Of a DNA stretch of 64,000 nucleotides, positions 31,073 through 43,789 are shown piece by piece. Positions within the stretch are counted from its first letter, which is position 1. Each line of letters begins with the position of its first letter. The translations under genes were made by a program, and so were the position numbers. The notes beneath the pieces were generated by a model. That model ran no database searches. It was not told the origin of the DNA and was given only the letters and a program-made list of their open reading frames with translations. This stretch comes from Pohlia nutans (lineage: Eukaryota > Streptophyta > Bryopsida > Bryales > Mniaceae), in assembly GCA_022496805.1 (NCBI GenBank), contig CM040088.1:28464452-28528451 (forward strand), in the 5' to 3' direction.

Positions 31073-31768
31073 GGGCCGCTTTATACTATGGCTGTCCAAG
31101 TTGAGAGGTCATGGGATTGAGTGGCCAGACTTTGTTGAGGGTTCAAAGAAATGGGCTGAAAATAGGCAATAAAATATAGTTTTGAGTTTTTATGAGAAAA
31201 ACCAACAGCCTCTCGACCATAGTTTGGGTTTCCATTCCTATTAGACCCAAACTTCTTTCAAGAGTTTGTCGCCTTGGTCAAAAAGTGTTTCTATGTAGGC
31301 ATTTTGGAGGGCAACGGCCTTTGGACTTTGGCCTCTAGTGTAAAGGGTCGAGAGGCCGAACTCTTGGTTTCTTACAATCTGAAGTGGTAGAATCCGATGG
31401 CCTCTCGACCTTCGGCCATAGTGTAAAGCGCCCCTCACATTAGGGCCGTCCAAGTCGAAAGGCCAAAGGACTAGCTTTTGGATTTCTATAATGGGACTCC
31501 ACACTATTTTGACAAAAGGCTTGGACTTTGGGCTTGACCTTTGGAGACTTCACATTATGGCCGTCCAAGATTAGAGGCCGTGAGAGTTCCTGGCCAAAGG
31601 TTTGGATTTTGGGCTTGGCCTGTAGAGGCTTCACACTATAGCCAACCGAATGCTCCAATTTCTATATTTTATTACTTATTTTCAGCCCATTCCTTTGGAC
31701 TCTCAACAAAGTTTGGCCGCAAATTCCCACAGCCTCTCGACTTGGACGGCCATAGTGTGAAACGGCCC
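31073..31768. mobile_element. cluster of Harbinger-like MITEs
   Basis: The first copy runs from GGGCCGCTTTATACTATGG (31073) to CCATAGTGTAAAGCGCCCCT (about 31434). It is a relative of 19566-19929. It is followed by rearranged pieces with several partial ends (GGGCCGTCCAAGTCGAAAGG, GGCCGTCCAAGATTAGAGG), finishing with GGCCATAGTGTGAAACGGCC near 31768. Nested or tandem insertions of one family are the simplest reading. Confidence 0.6.
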
Positions 31769-32210
31769 TTAGTTGATAATCAATGCTCTTAACCCAAAAT
31801 GCAGGCATTAGGACACTTTTTTGGCTGAATTTCGCCATATTCCCCTTGCATCCTCCCTGAAAAGTACCACAATTTCCAAGCTGGTAACTCAACCAGCCTC
31901 CCAAGAACATTCCTTTATCTATTATTTGCAATTCTACTTGAGCTCCCAAAATGCACTATCAACACGTCATACTGGATTGTAGAATAAAGCACCTCTTGAA
32001 GCTCCAGCACAAAGATTCCAAAGTATAACCTCACAACTAGCATTGTGCGAGGACTGACCATAAATTGGCAAAGTACATTATTTGTGCATTTTCAACACAT
32101 GAAAATGCATGGCAGCATGTCAACAAAGTTGCTTTGGGAATGACATGATCTAATATTCTATAATATCATGTCTACCTCCAATATTTCCTATTTAAATAAG
32201 AATTCTTGTT

Positions 32211-35075
32211 CTAATCAAAAGCCAGAAGGGATGGCACATAGGCTTCAGGAGCTTTGAAGCCCATGAGGTTGATGTAAGTGGCTGTAATGTTAGCAAGCCC
32301 TGCTTTGGGAACATCATCACTGAATCTAACGCTCTCTGGCAAACCTGGTCCACCGATTGCAACCGGAACCTGTCATTCAGGCAGATGAGGTCAGATCACA
32401 GATATTTCTGTACATGAATGGTGAATGTTTGGATTGCAAATCCAAATTAGGAAACAATTAGTTACCATTACAAGAAAGAGCATAACTTAATAAATAAAAA
32501 CCAGACGTCTACAAACATTGGTATTAAAATTCAAGCCATGAAATGTCTCATACCGGTGCAAGAGTGTGAGAAGTGAGGGGAGCCACTTTGCCAGTGTCAT
32601 CACGTAGTGGTTCTCCAGTCTTCTTACGTTGCGCCATGTCATCACAGTTGCCGTGGTCTGCTGTGATGAGGTAGATACCTCCCATTTGTTCCACAGCATC
32701 AATCAGCACCTGTAAGATCAACCAGGCGCTCTCAGAAACAGAGAAGACGCTAAAATCTGTGACCGAGAAGAAAAATGCTCCAGCAAAATTCCATACTCAG
32801 GACCAAACCACATACACATATTCAACGAATGACACCGCACCTTGACTCCTTGATCAACAGCTTCGCAAGCTCTTTTGGTGGCCTCCAAATCTCCAGTATG
32901 CCCAACCATGTCACCATTAGCAAAATTGACTCGAACATAATCATACTTCCCGGACATAAGAGCTTCCCGTGCAGCTTTTGCAATTTCCGCAGCCTTCATG
33001 TGAGGAGCCTCATTGAACTGAATGTTGTCACTAGGAATCTCATGGTACGTTTCCAGAGTATCATCTATTTTCCCAGATCGATTACCGTTCCAGAAAAAGG
33101 TGACGTGCCCAAACTTTTGAGTTTCACTGCCAGGATATCCAACCAAAGTGTAAGAAGATGGAGCTAAAACTCCCTCTGTCCAGAAATAACTGTTCTATTT
33201 TTTGGCATGTTTTAACTTAATGAAAGCCGTCTCAGTACTCAAAAAATGGTCTACCTTTAATAGTAGTATAAGGTTTTTGTGTCACTCTCATTGTCCGCCT
33301 CGTTTGAAGCAGACAGGGCTCACGTTTGAAGTATAAAACATAGGACAAATATTGCAAAAAATTAAAAAATGACAAAAACAAGGACAATTGTTTCCGGACT
33401 GAGGGAGAACTCATTAAGATGCTGCATCGTAAAGAGAATATTATGCAAAAGGTGTGTTCACTCCTGTAGCATACATACCTGCAGGCGAATGTGCGGATGC
33501 CGTTGGCGCATAAATACATTCCCGAAGTATTCTCAATCAGGGGCGGAGCAATCAGATAGTGAGATGGAAGCTTCAAGTCTCCGTCATACTGCATCATGCC
33601 CAGGTATTTCACTTTGGGGAACCGGACTCTATCAAAATACTCAAAGTTTTCGTACTCAAACGCCTTGCTAATCTGGATAACTCGGTCAGCCCGGAAGTTG
33701 ATGTTCACAACGACATCACCGTCTTCAATTGTCCCCACTGGTGAGCCTTCCTTGTCCACAATAACAAACGGAGGGTAAAATTGGTCGTTCAGCTTCGGAT
33801 TCTCCTCCTTCAACTTAGTGAGAGCATCCAGTGCGCTCTCGAATTTGTTCGGGGCGTCGCCCAGCACATGCGCACGCCAACCACGCTCAACTATATTCCA
33901 GTCAGCCTGCAGAAAACACCAAACTGGTGGTCAAAACCAGTTACCACAATACAAATTCACTTACTCCATCTGTCTGGAAATAATTGTCCTAGTTTTGGCA
34001 TTTTTTTTGCAATATTTGTCCTATGTTTTATACTTCAGACGTGAGGCCTGTCCACTTCAAAATGGGCGGACATTGAGAGTGACACAAAAACTACATACTA
34101 CTACTAAAGATAGACCATTTTTCGACAGCTTTTTTTGTGTTAAATTGAAATACGCCAAAAACTAGGACAGTTATTTCTGGACAGAGAAAGTATAACCCCG
34201 CCAACAGTGGCTGTTTCCATATCTCTAAAGTTGAAATAAATCGCTTAACAAAATGTACCGATAGAAAGAAGAAATCGGTCAAATTTATTAGCTTGGGAAT
34301 TTAGGGTTTAGAAGAAGAAGCAAAGCAGAGTAAGTACCTCATAACGATCCATGGTAACGTACATTCGGCCACCGCCGGAAGCAATGCGAGCATCACAGCC
34401 GTTGTTGCGCAAATTTTCGCATTCTTTCTCAAGCTGTCCGACGTACTTGATGCTACTGCCATCGGGAACATCTCGCCCATCTGTAAGAACATGGACTCGA
34501 ATTTTCTTGCAGCCATGATCTGAGGCACCATACATCAACGCAAACATCTGGTCTGTTCGAGAATGCACACCGCCGTCGCTCAGAAGGCCAATGAAGTGCA
34601 GGGTTCCTCCGCTCATCCAAGATTCCTTGGCATAATTCCAGCCCTCGCCTGTGAACATAGATCCGGCATCTAAGGCGTCGTCCACAAGACTTGCACTGCA
34701 AGAAATCAATCGCCATCAAAAGTCAGGCGGGATCAATCGCAAAAACAGGGAATGAATTCCTCAAAAAGAAAATAGAAAAATCAATTACCCCTGCTGGATG
34801 ATCTTCCCGGCTCCCATAGCGTTGTGTCCGACCTCGCTGTTGCCCATGTCGGCGTCACTCGGCAGGCCCACGGCCGTGCCGTGCGCCTTGATGGTGCGCC
34901 AGCGCCGCGGAGCGCCGTCCTTCAAGCTCTTGATCGTGGGACACTCCGCCTTGTAAATCGCATTGAACTCATCCTCCCGATTCTCGCCCCACCCATCCAA
35001 CACCACGAGCAGAAACGGCTTCCCCTTGGGAATCACCGCGTGGGGGCCCAGTTGATAATCCGACGTCGTCACCAT
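32211..35075 (-). CDS. iPGAM: cofactor-independent phosphoglycerate mutase
   Basis: Six exons (34789-35075, 34338-34695, 33479-33906, 32841-33126, 32554-32709, 32211-32369) join with consistent phases into 1674 nt, 557 residues, the normal length of the plant enzyme. It interconverts 3- and 2-phosphoglycerate in cytosolic glycolysis and belongs to the alkaline phosphatase superfamily with two Mn ions. Visible motifs are LLVVLDGWGE (metal-binding Asp27), GNSEVGHNAMGAG (catalytic Ser80), LLSDGGVHS, DGRDVPDGSS, INFRADRVIQ, FGHVTFFWNGNR, NFANGDMVGHTG and TADHGNCDDM. It ends in PSLLAFD followed by TAG. I start at 35075 (MVTTSDYQLG), which matches the family start; the upstream ATG/alternative frame to 35126 lies in the leader. 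No break is seen. Two MITEs sit in its introns. Confidence 0.96.
33170..33407. mobile_element. Stowaway-like MITE in an iPGAM intron
   Basis: The ends CTCCCTCTGTCCAGAAATAA and, inverted, TTGTTTCCGGACTGAGGGAG define a 238-bp element. The flanking dinucleotide is AA on both sides rather than the expected TA. It is about three-quarters alike to 33964-34190 and lies in intron 3 (33127-33478). Confidence 0.7.
33964..34190. mobile_element. Stowaway-like MITE in an iPGAM intron
   Basis: It is 227 bp, flanked by TA at 33962-33963 and 34191-34192. The ends are CTCCATCTGTCTGGAAATAA and TTATTTCTGGACAGAGAAAG. It lies in intron 2 (33907-34337). Stowaway MITEs are non-autonomous relatives of mariner elements. 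Confidence 0.75.
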
Positions 35076-35120
35076 CTTGCTAACCCTAATCAGCAAACCT
35101 TCGATGTCTCCTTCGCAAAC

Positions 35121-35271
35121 CTGCACACACGAACACCATCAATCTTCCCCACTCGCACCAAAACCACCTCTCCAAGTGCAACAAACCTCGCAGCTGCGCA
35201 AGCCAACTCATCTCCCAATTGCAACAAAATGCACCCTACCAAAATTGCAACAACAGATCAGACCAACTAAC
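35121..35271 (-). other. probable 5' UTR intron of iPGAM
   Basis: On the minus strand, TTCTCGCAG|GTTAGTTGG is a good donor at 35271 and GTGTGTGCAG an acceptor ending at 35121. This leaves a short second leader exon (35076-35120) before the start codon. Confidence 0.5.
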
Positions 35272-35339
35272 CTGCGAGAACAATGCGCACAGAGCAGAAG
35301 CGGAAGAGACGGTGGGTTTACTGCACTTTGAGCATCCCC

Positions 35340-38300
35340 TAGAAGTCCTGGAACTATCGGAACCCCCTTACCAAGACGGTTGGCCTTTTTGAATGAATGC
35401 TTTCCAAAATCTACCAATTCCGCTTTCTGAATCTACCAATGTTTGACAAGAAATCTATTTTAAAGGTCCCCATATCTACAACTTTGATGTGAAATCTACA
35501 GGTTGTGTTGGATTCGATGTTTCCCCGTAACTTCGGCTTTTACGTTAGTCTGTTTGGGTGGCGAAGAGGCACTTTCACATTATCATCCGTCTTGATTTGG
35601 ATGAAGAAACTGGTTTTCATCCATGATGGACTGTTGGCTTTGGAAGGGGCAATGAAATTTGGGATGTGGAATCTGGGTCGGGGAATTAACTTTATTCATT
35701 TGGTTTCGCAGGAAAGAGAAAAGAATAAACGAAGTCACGGAAGTGGGGTCAGTGTGCAGGTTTGATTAAGGATCAAACTTTGGGTACAGTGTGGAAAGCA
35801 CATGTTGTTATACATTAACATTATATTGAATTTCTACATTGGGAAGGATATTCTTTTGGTTTGTTCTCTTGTACAATTGAACGGACAGCGTTGCTTACAT
35901 CCATGTATGGTTGTGCAAATATCAGTCAATCGCTTGGAGCATATGGATGAACAATTGTGTTGCAGTGAATATATTTTGTGAAGTAATTGCTCAATTAGTG
36001 TGGGTGGAGGTCAGGATTGGCAAAAATAATAATAATAATTTAAGAATAATTGTCAATTTTTTTGGGAAATTAGAGATATCTATGAAGTTGTAAAATGTTG
36101 GTTTGGAGTCCTATGTCAGCAAGAAAGACTCCGCGAGTCCCAAATACAAAACTATGTTTGGTTCTAAAAATAAATGAAGTATGAGATTTATTTTCGGAAA
36201 CTAAAATTAGGTGACTTAGTTTTGTTAGGAGATGGCACTGATGTCGTGTAGGCCACGTGGGAATCATATATTGCTTGGTATTCCCAGCGAGTCAAAGCTA
36301 AACTCACTGAGGTAGAGACACCTAATCATGACAATATAAGAGATGTGGTACCTTGGGAGTGCAGGCAACATGGAATGAAATCATGAATGTCTTAGCAAAT
36401 CTGAGAGGAAGTGCTCGGCCTTGGAATCGTAATTTTTGGAAGCATGAGCAATTTTACAGGAATTTTTGAAGCAAGGGTGTTGTAGACACCTATTCTAAGC
36501 CGTAGACTTACCCAAAAGAAACAAAGGACCAACTGTGAAGCAACATTGAACTGGACCAATTGTGAAGCAACAAGTGGGAAGCTGCTGGTAGCTTTCAGAC
36601 TTATAAGGGTTCATTTCTAGTTCAAAAGTAGTTCATTTCTGGTTCAAAAGTAGTTGGCCACATTGGGTCATTGGCAATTTTAGATGCTACTACCTTATTC
36701 CTTGGGCCGACACTTCACTAGCAAGCATCAGTCTCACTATTCCCAAGGTCAATACCATTCAGGCAGTCAATACCAAGCTCATTATTTCCAGTTCACTATT
36801 CTATGACCACCAAGAATCTCAAGGAATTTGCATTACTTTTCGGTTTTCTTCCAAGTTCAGAGTGGGTTACCAACAAAAGGGCCACTCACTACGTTACTTT
36901 CCGGTTTTCTTCCAAATTTCGAGTGGGGTACCAAAAGAAGGGCCACTCACTACATTACTTTGCAGATCTCTATTATTCTTTTTTTTAAAGTTATTTATAG
37001 CCACAAAACAGAGAACCTTGAAGAACAGTCATGAATTTCCATGTGCAAGCTACGAATAACCTAAAAGAGAACCATCAAACCAAAGTTCACAATAATAAAA
37101 TACAAACATCATTAAATACTCCATGAATACAGTTCTGCACTAGAAGAAGGCTTGAAAATCATCAAACCTTACCCAACACCTATAGATTGATTATAAAATC
37201 CAACACAAACACGGTTATCATTTAATTAGTCTTGTAAAATATAAAGTCCACCTTTTGCTAAAAAGGAACGTAATTGTATTCTCTTCCACATGCACAATTT
37301 GTTCATGCTTGTGAATGTTAAAAACAAATGAACATATTTGATTGGCATTTGATTGTCTGTGAGCACATAATGATCAAGCCTATGTACATGGCTCCCAGGT
37401 GCAACACTGAAGCGCAAATCTACAAACAGAGCCTACTGCTCATTAACTTCAAGACTACACTGAAATCACCATATACTGTGGCCCACGGGCCTCAGCTTGG
37501 AACTTGGCATTCTCTACATAATCCTAGACAACTAATGAAACAACACTTTGCCAAACTACAGCTAAAGCATTTTCAAATCACAAATCAACAACCTACCTCT
37601 TGACCTTATTCAAGATGTTCAAAAATTTCATCACAAATTCTCACCAGAGCTATTCAGGGTTCAAGTTAGTTGTGCATCTTTGAAAAAGCTAAGGAAAGCA
37701 GGGCAACATAATGATATCAGAATAGCATAAGTATACATAACTTATTCAAGTGTAAACCAAACCTGTGACCACAAAATCCGAAAATACTAGCATGAGGGGA
37801 AAGTATCGAGATACAAAACGAGAACAACATATAACTTGAACAACAACCAGTTGTACAGAACTACAACAATTCATGAAAAGAACCTCAGGAGATGCTAAAC
37901 ACACGTAAGCAGCAAAGTAAGCCTTGTCTCCAGCTATGCATCACAAACAGCAATAACAGATCTCATCCTCTGATGCAGGAGACCGGACTATGTTTAGGGT
38001 TTTTAAAGACAAGTCTTTGCAAAACTAGCAAACCAAGTGGAAGTCCTATTGTTCACATTCCTTCCATATATCGTACAGCTACTCTGATCTACAGAAAATA
38101 TAATCACACTCACACCCCCCATGAACCAAATTCAGCCAAGAGCCAATTCACATATATCTCTACTCTGATCAATTCGTTAAACTGGACTTTCCATTGAAAA
38201 CTATCCAGTGGTCCTCCAGAAGCAAAGCCCTAATGTAGCATGGTCTGCGGAATTCTCATACAGGTTCTGGCACCCTTCAGTTTCTTATCGCCCCGGAAAA

Positions 38301-38719
38301 AATCAAGCTAAACGAAATTTCATCACAATGAACAGAAGGAAGGGCACTTGCTTCAAAACAAAGCCACTCATGCAACAATTTCAAACGAGAATGACAAGGT
38401 AGGAAGAAATGATCGAGACAGCTCGGTACTCTGGATCGTGCAGTGAAACAATCCCAGTGCACACCATCTTTGCGTAAAAAAAAATTGGAAACCAACCAAC
38501 ACAATTATGGAGGTTCTTCACTAGAGATATGCGATTCCAGAATACATTGCAGCGGAACAAGAGCAACCCCGAAGTGAAAGAATCGCCCGAATATCCAACC
38601 ACCCCGGAAACCCTAACCAGCCAGATTGTGCTCGGATCTTGAGATACTCACTCGCGACCTGTGCCATATCCCCGCCCATCTCTTATGCAAAAAACACGAC
38701 GACATCATGGCCGGACGTA
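35340..38719. other. intergenic DNA, no gene seen
   Basis: It contains only short ORFs. Two direct copies of about 68 bp lie near 36830-36895 and 36898-36965 (shared GGGCCACTCACTAC and TTTTCTTCCAA). The 3' flank of QCR10 occupies the right end. I see no RNA gene. Confidence 0.4.
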
Positions 38720-38908
38720 TCACTTGTCCTCTTCCTTGGGAGCGCCGGAGAGCTGCTCCTTGATCCAGTCGAAGGGCTGCACCAGCCACAGAGCGCCACA
38801 GAACGCCGTGGTGCCCCACAGGGCGACGGAGCTGACGTCGGAGGTTTGCGGGCGCATGGCCTTGGGAATGAACTTGAGCAGCGACAGCCCTTGCTTGGGT
38901 TGCACCAT
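38720..38908 (-). CDS. QCR10: cytochrome bc1 complex subunit QCR10 (6.7 kDa type)
   Basis: It is a single exon of 62 codons with ATG at 38908 and TGA at 38720. The protein starts MVQPKQGLSLLKFIPKAM and has one membrane segment, about residues 28-46, containing WGTTAFCGALWLVQPFDW. It ends in a charged tail (GAPKEEDK). The tryptophan-initiated helix followed by VQPFDWIK is the signature of the small plant subunit 10 of mitochondrial complex III, which stabilises the Rieske/cytochrome c1 region. Length and topology fit. The open frame extends upstream to about 39040, but that part reads like a leader. The match is from memory of the family and was not tested by alignment. Confidence 0.8.
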   Translation of the reverse strand: MVQPKQGLSLLKFIPKAMRPQTSDVSSVALWGTTAFCGALWLVQPFDWIKEQLSGAPKEEDK

Positions 38909-39198
38909 GATGGCGAGCCCTAAAACACCTCGATTACTCCCCAACAACAAACAACACAACACAACACAACACCACCGATGATGGCTGAACCCCAACGCAA
39001 CGATGAAACAGAAATGCAAGAGGGTCCGGCCCCTCGTCACCGTTCTGCTCCGTTCGCTCCATCTCGGACCTCCATGTCACCGTCAGTCGAACTCACCCGG
39101 CCAGGTGGCTGCACGAATGCGCCGAGCTGGACCCTTCGTGGGCTTCGCGGGACCATGCCGGAATTCTACGTAGGTTATGGATGGCACATCTTTGCCAA

Positions 39199-39199
<1 letters not shown>

Positions 39200-39234
<35 letters not shown>

Positions 39235-39240
39235 TTATTC
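39200..39240. repeat. (TTA)n microsatellite
   Basis: An uninterrupted run of about ten ATT triplets in the upstream flank of QCR10. Confidence 0.9.
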
Positions 39241-39404
39241 TATTTTAAAAAACTGACGGAGGTTTGACAAATGAATTGTTTTCAAATGTTACATTTTTCC
39301 ATAAAGTTGAGCAAAATTTTACTTTGAGAGGAAAGACAAGGCAAAAGTGACATTTTAGCTTTAAAGGCGGAGAAAATGAGTTTGGCCTCCTTTTTTTCCG
39401 ACCA

Positions 39405-39545
39405 ATTACAATAATTTGTGTTGTGAGAGAGATTCGAACTCTCAACCTCCCCAAACTGCCCACAAGATCCCATGGAGGAGTCTTCAAGTGTGCCCACTCC
39501 GGCATTGCTCCCCGCACGTCAGTGCTTGACAATTCATTTCACAGG
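39405..39545 (-). repeat. tRNA-like (SINE-type) sequence
   Basis: On the minus strand, GGTTGAGAGTTCGAATCTC is a near-perfect RNA polymerase III B box. A weak A-box-like GTGGGCACACTTG lies about 50 bp upstream. It cannot fold into a full tRNA cloverleaf by eye, so a tRNA-derived SINE fragment is more likely than a working tRNA. Confidence 0.35.
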
Positions 39546-39652
39546 GAAATGTATTTCTAGCAAAAAGAAATTAAAAATGAAAATAAAAACAAGCAAAATA
39601 CACCCCATCTTGCCTTCTATTTCCGGATAACTCTATTCATCATCATCTCATT

Positions 39653-39656
<4 letters not shown>

Positions 39657-39688
<32 letters not shown>

Positions 39689-39690
39689 TC
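39657..39690. repeat. (ATT)n microsatellite
   Basis: A run of about eleven ATT triplets followed by a TTTTC-rich tract. A right-end motif CGGATAACTC-TA, typical of the mariner-type MITEs here, lies just before it at 39624-39635. Confidence 0.85.
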
Positions 39691-40915
39691 TTTTCTTTTC
39701 TTTTTCTTTTCTCTTCTGAAAACGATTTCCCCAATAAATTTGCGACTCTGATCTTCATTTAAGGCAATGAAATATTGTACACAATATACATCATTAAAAA
39801 CAGTTATTATTCTCAAGAAGGTAGTGAAAAAATGAAGTGAATTTCAATTTATTTAATTTTAGAATGGTTTCCATATTATCTGAGCCTTGGTCAACATATA
39901 TACTTACAACAATTATTTTCATTAGTTACTCTTTATGAAACTCTTTTCAACTCTGATTCTGATATAAGTTTATTTTGACATTTTTTATGACATTGGATGT
40001 CAAAACGACCACTTCAACACTAAAGTATTGAAAAAGTGTCAATATTATAGAATTAAAAAACAGGCTCAAAAATTGATGTGTATTTGATATTCCTATACGT
40101 CCCTAGATGTTTGAATATTTAGAAAGAATAACAAATTTAGGCCCTGTCCAGATGAGCACTGGCGAAAGTGCAAATTGTGACACCCAGACCAATCTTTCAT
40201 CCTCTCAAACTATTTCCACGTCATTAGTCCGTCTGGGGAAGTCACTGTCAAGAATTTTAATAACTATGAGAGAACAAATATAGGGTGTCTTTTATAGTCA
40301 TTCGAGATTAAATTTTTAAATTTTTAAAAGTAATATAGTGTGTTTTAAAACCAAATTGGGAATATTTTATGAATATTCCTATAATATATCTTGAATATAT
40401 CCTAAATATACAATAAATAGTAGAATATTCCAATTATTTCATAGTCCCCCCATTAAGTACCTTTTGTTTGCTTAATAGATCCAAAATTTACACTAAGTGA
40501 CTTCCCCAAGTTAGTCCGTCGTGTGTACTGTCCAGTTCATCGGAGGTGAGTTCAGACCAACTTGCAGCCCTAACCTTTGCAACACTGCAATGACCACCTT
40601 TTCTATGAACACCTTCTTCTGCTACCTATGAACATTTTCTAGGTTGCAAAAGAGAATGACATTGCAGCGAAGCAGGAGTGCTCTTCCACTGGAGAAGTTT
40701 GGAGCCACCTCGGAGGCAAACTTCAAAACTTTCCTATCTTGTCCATTGAGTTGACTAGGTTTGTTGTTGACCTAGCACTTTAAAGAACGGGACAAATCCT
40801 AAATCTAAATTCTTCATTGGACAAGGAGTTCACTGGACAAAGGTAGCAATTTTAACTAATTCAATCACCTTTGACAATATTTCGTCCACTCTCTCGTTTG
40901 AACCAAGCCTTAGTC

Positions 40916-41137
40916 CATAGCATAATAGAGCAATGGAAGAGAACACCCTTTTGTAATGGCACCACAGTCTAATTACAATTAGTAACGAAGTTTATGTGGT
41001 AATGATACAATAGTCCCAAAATTCATGGAATACAAATGGCTTTTTTGCATTACTTAGAAAAGAGAATCTAAATGAAGATTCTCTTTCCATGCAGTTTTCA
41101 AAAGGGTGCTCCACTGCACTACTCTATTATGCTATGC
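40916..41137. mobile_element. candidate MITE with 40-bp inverted ends
   Basis: CATAGCATAATAGAG plus GAACACCCTTTTG on the left is mirrored by CAAAAGGGTGCTCC plus CTCTATTATGCTATG on the right. It lies just upstream of MCTS1 copy A. No target duplication is clear. Confidence 0.55.
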
Positions 41138-41353
41138 CATTTTCTATAACAAATAAGGATGAAAAACTTTTTAAGTTAAGTCAAGCCTTGGTAGTGACCA
41201 TAAATCCATGTATCCCTAAAGCAGTTGTTGCCCCCAGACACCTCAAACCCTAATTCACGATTCTAGTTGTCGACACGCGCGTTGCAACTATTTCTGGGAT
41301 TCCCGTGCGGACCACCGCAATTGCACCCTGCTCGTCTGTCTCTGTAATCGACG

Positions 41354-43082
41354 ATGTTCAAGAAGTAAGCGTCTTTCTGTCAAGCAAATGAACTTCCACT
41401 GAAACCCTTGTCCCTGTTGTCTGCAACGATGGGACTGACGTTGGCCGTGTGTTGGCCAGATTCACGTCCGAGGAGGTCACGGGGCAGAATCAAGTGAAGG
41501 CCTCCGTGCAAAGGAAGATTCGCCAGAACATCGCCGATGAGGTGCGTCAGTCAATTACTTCCTCCTTCCCAATCTGTCTTGTCCCAATCCTGCGATCGCT
41601 GCATCGATCATTTCACTGAATTGGTCACGTGAACATGGGAAAGTGGAATTCACGAGCGCAATCACTGACGAGTGAGTGCCGTGGATTGGGCAGTACCCGG
41701 ATTTGGAGCCTCTTCTGGACGAAATGCTGCCGAAGAAATCGCCGCTGATAGTCGCCAAGTGGTGAGCCTTCTGGACCTTGGTGCCCCATGCATTGGGGGA
41801 TTAATTTAGGGTTTGCGGGAAGCTTGGGGAGTGAATTGAACTGATCCTGAGATGACGCACGATAACTGCTGTGTGTGCGTCTTCGTTTATTGGGGTTATC
41901 GTGTGCGGGGAGCTGATTAGAGGTCTTAGGGCAAAGTGTGGATCCGTCCCTTGGGTTGGGGTGAGGTGGTAGGGGTGCTTTTGTTGGCTGACTGGATGTG
42001 GGGTTGGGTGGGTCAGCCAGAACCACATCAACTTGGTGGTGGTGAACAGCGTGCCGCTCTTCTTCAACGTGCGGGATGGCCCTTACATGCCCACGCTACG
42101 GCTTTTGCACCAATGTATGTGGAATGTATGTAGGAGGATTAGGGTTTCGATTTGATCCTTGATGTATGCCGGTGGTGGACTGCATGGTGGAGCGAGGCGA
42201 GGCATGAGGGGTATGTATGAATGATAGTGGTTGGTTGGTGGTGGATTGAACTGAATTGCGATGGTGTTGCGTGGTCGAAGATCCAGGAATCATGAAGAAG
42301 TTCCGTGTGGACAGAGGAGCTATCAAGTTCGTGCTGGCGGGTGCCAACATCATGTGCCCGGGGTTGACGTCTGCTGGCGGTGATCTGGACGCAGAGGTGG
42401 CGGCGGATTCACCTGTGGTGAGGTCCACGTGCCCTTGAGAGGTGGAGCTGAGTCCCTTGAGGAGTTGGTTTGGTTTGACGCGTGCTGTGTTTGGGAGTAG
42501 CGTGGATTGGGGCAGCGAGTGCATGAGGTGTGCGTGGGAGGAGTTCGGTTGTGAACTGAGCAGGGGTGGGTGTGGTGGTGGTGGTTTGCGCAGGCAGTGA
42601 TGGCAGAAGGCAAGGAACATGCTCTGGCAATCGGGTACACGAAGATGTCCGCGAATGACATGTAAGGTTTTCTGCCGTGGTTTGTTGCAACTAGGGGTTG
42701 GTAGTGTAGTGATGCGGTTGGGATTTTGGCTTTGTTGGCAGCGCGGGGCTTGCAGCGGAGTGGGTGGAGATGAGGAGCATTGGGTTTGACCGGCATTGTG
42801 GTGTTGTGGTGTGTCAGCAAGAGCATCAACAAGGGGATCGGAGTGGACAACATGCATTACCTGAACGACGGACTGTGGAAGGTGCTTACCTGTGACCAGT
42901 CAATCTTTTGTTCTTTGTGGGCCTGTATGCCACCACTTCCTTGGGGGTCTGTCATGGAGTGGAGTAACCTGGCACACCACAATCTGAGTTATTTATGGAA
43001 GTGTGAATAGAGAGAGGGAGAGGGAGAAGGAGAGCTGATTTGAGGATGTGTTGCGTGTTGGCAGACGTTACATCTGGACTGA
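41354..43082 (+). CDS. MCTS1: MCTS1-type PUA-domain protein, copy A
   Basis: Eight exons: 41354-41364, 41460-41541, 41694-41761, 42017-42114, 42281-42417, 42594-42661, 42818-42881, 43065-43082. All junctions are GT-AG and phases agree, giving 546 nt, 181 residues, the same length as animal MCTS1. The protein starts MFKKFTSEEV and contains [26 protein letters not shown] and, in the C-terminal PUA domain, [33 protein letters not shown] and [20 protein letters not shown]1 works with DENR in ribosome recycling and reinitiation on mRNAs with short upstream ORFs. The tail TLHLD comes from an 18-nt last exon and is the least certain part. A second copy with the same protein lies inverted at 56457-58188. 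Confidence 0.93.
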
Positions 43083-43789
43083 GGAGGGCAGGAGGAGGAG
43101 CTATACATGTGCGACTCGGCAACACGGCTCTCTGCACAGTCTCCCGAAGGCCGTTGGTGGTGGTGGTACGCAAGCTTGAGTCTGGCGAAGAGAAGAGGCG
43201 ACGACCCAGGGTTTTCAAGATGACAGTGGTACTGTAGTTGGATACGGGAGGAAGGGTTGTTGGAGTTCCGGTGGTTTCATATCGGATGGTTATGAAGCTG
43301 GCGCGTGTAGGCAGCCCATGAGATTATACGCAGTGGAATGGACTAGGATTGTTTAGTAGGAAAGAGTTGTGGAATGTGCGTCTGTTGATGAGCAGCGGTC
43401 GAAGGCGTTCGACGCAAGTGTAGGCCTGGGGTAGGAGGGGGCAATGGTGTCACGAGATGCTGCAGTCCAGAGCCAGAGGCGGTTGTTGGTAGCTCGTATT
43501 TCGTTTGGTTAAGTTGTAGCTTGCACGACTTCAGCCAATTGTGCCATATTGTTTATTCGCGTTCTCCAAAACTCTCTGGGAAGTCGACAGGAGGAATTTA
43601 ACGGATATAAGGTGAAAATAATTTGAAGGTTTCCAACATATTTCCTCCCCTTGAGTCCTCTTATTAACGGAAGTTTTGTTTTTGATATGGTCTGGTGTAT
43701 ATCTTGATTTTTGGTTGTATTGAAGTTGATATGAAGAAGGTATTAGTTAATTAATAAAATACCTAATGGGTCCTTCGTAAGAAAATGAT

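Noticed and set aside
35076..35126. Extended N-terminus for iPGAM starting at 35126
   Set aside because: The extra residues do not resemble the family. The region contains a good acceptor site, and the start at 35075 matches the usual N-terminus.
42096..42857. Long proline/serine-rich ORF antisense to MCTS1 copy A (and its twin at 56682-57442)
   Set aside because: It is the complement of MCTS1 exons and introns, and appears in both arms because the DNA is duplicated. The sense strand has a full set of splice sites and a recognised protein.
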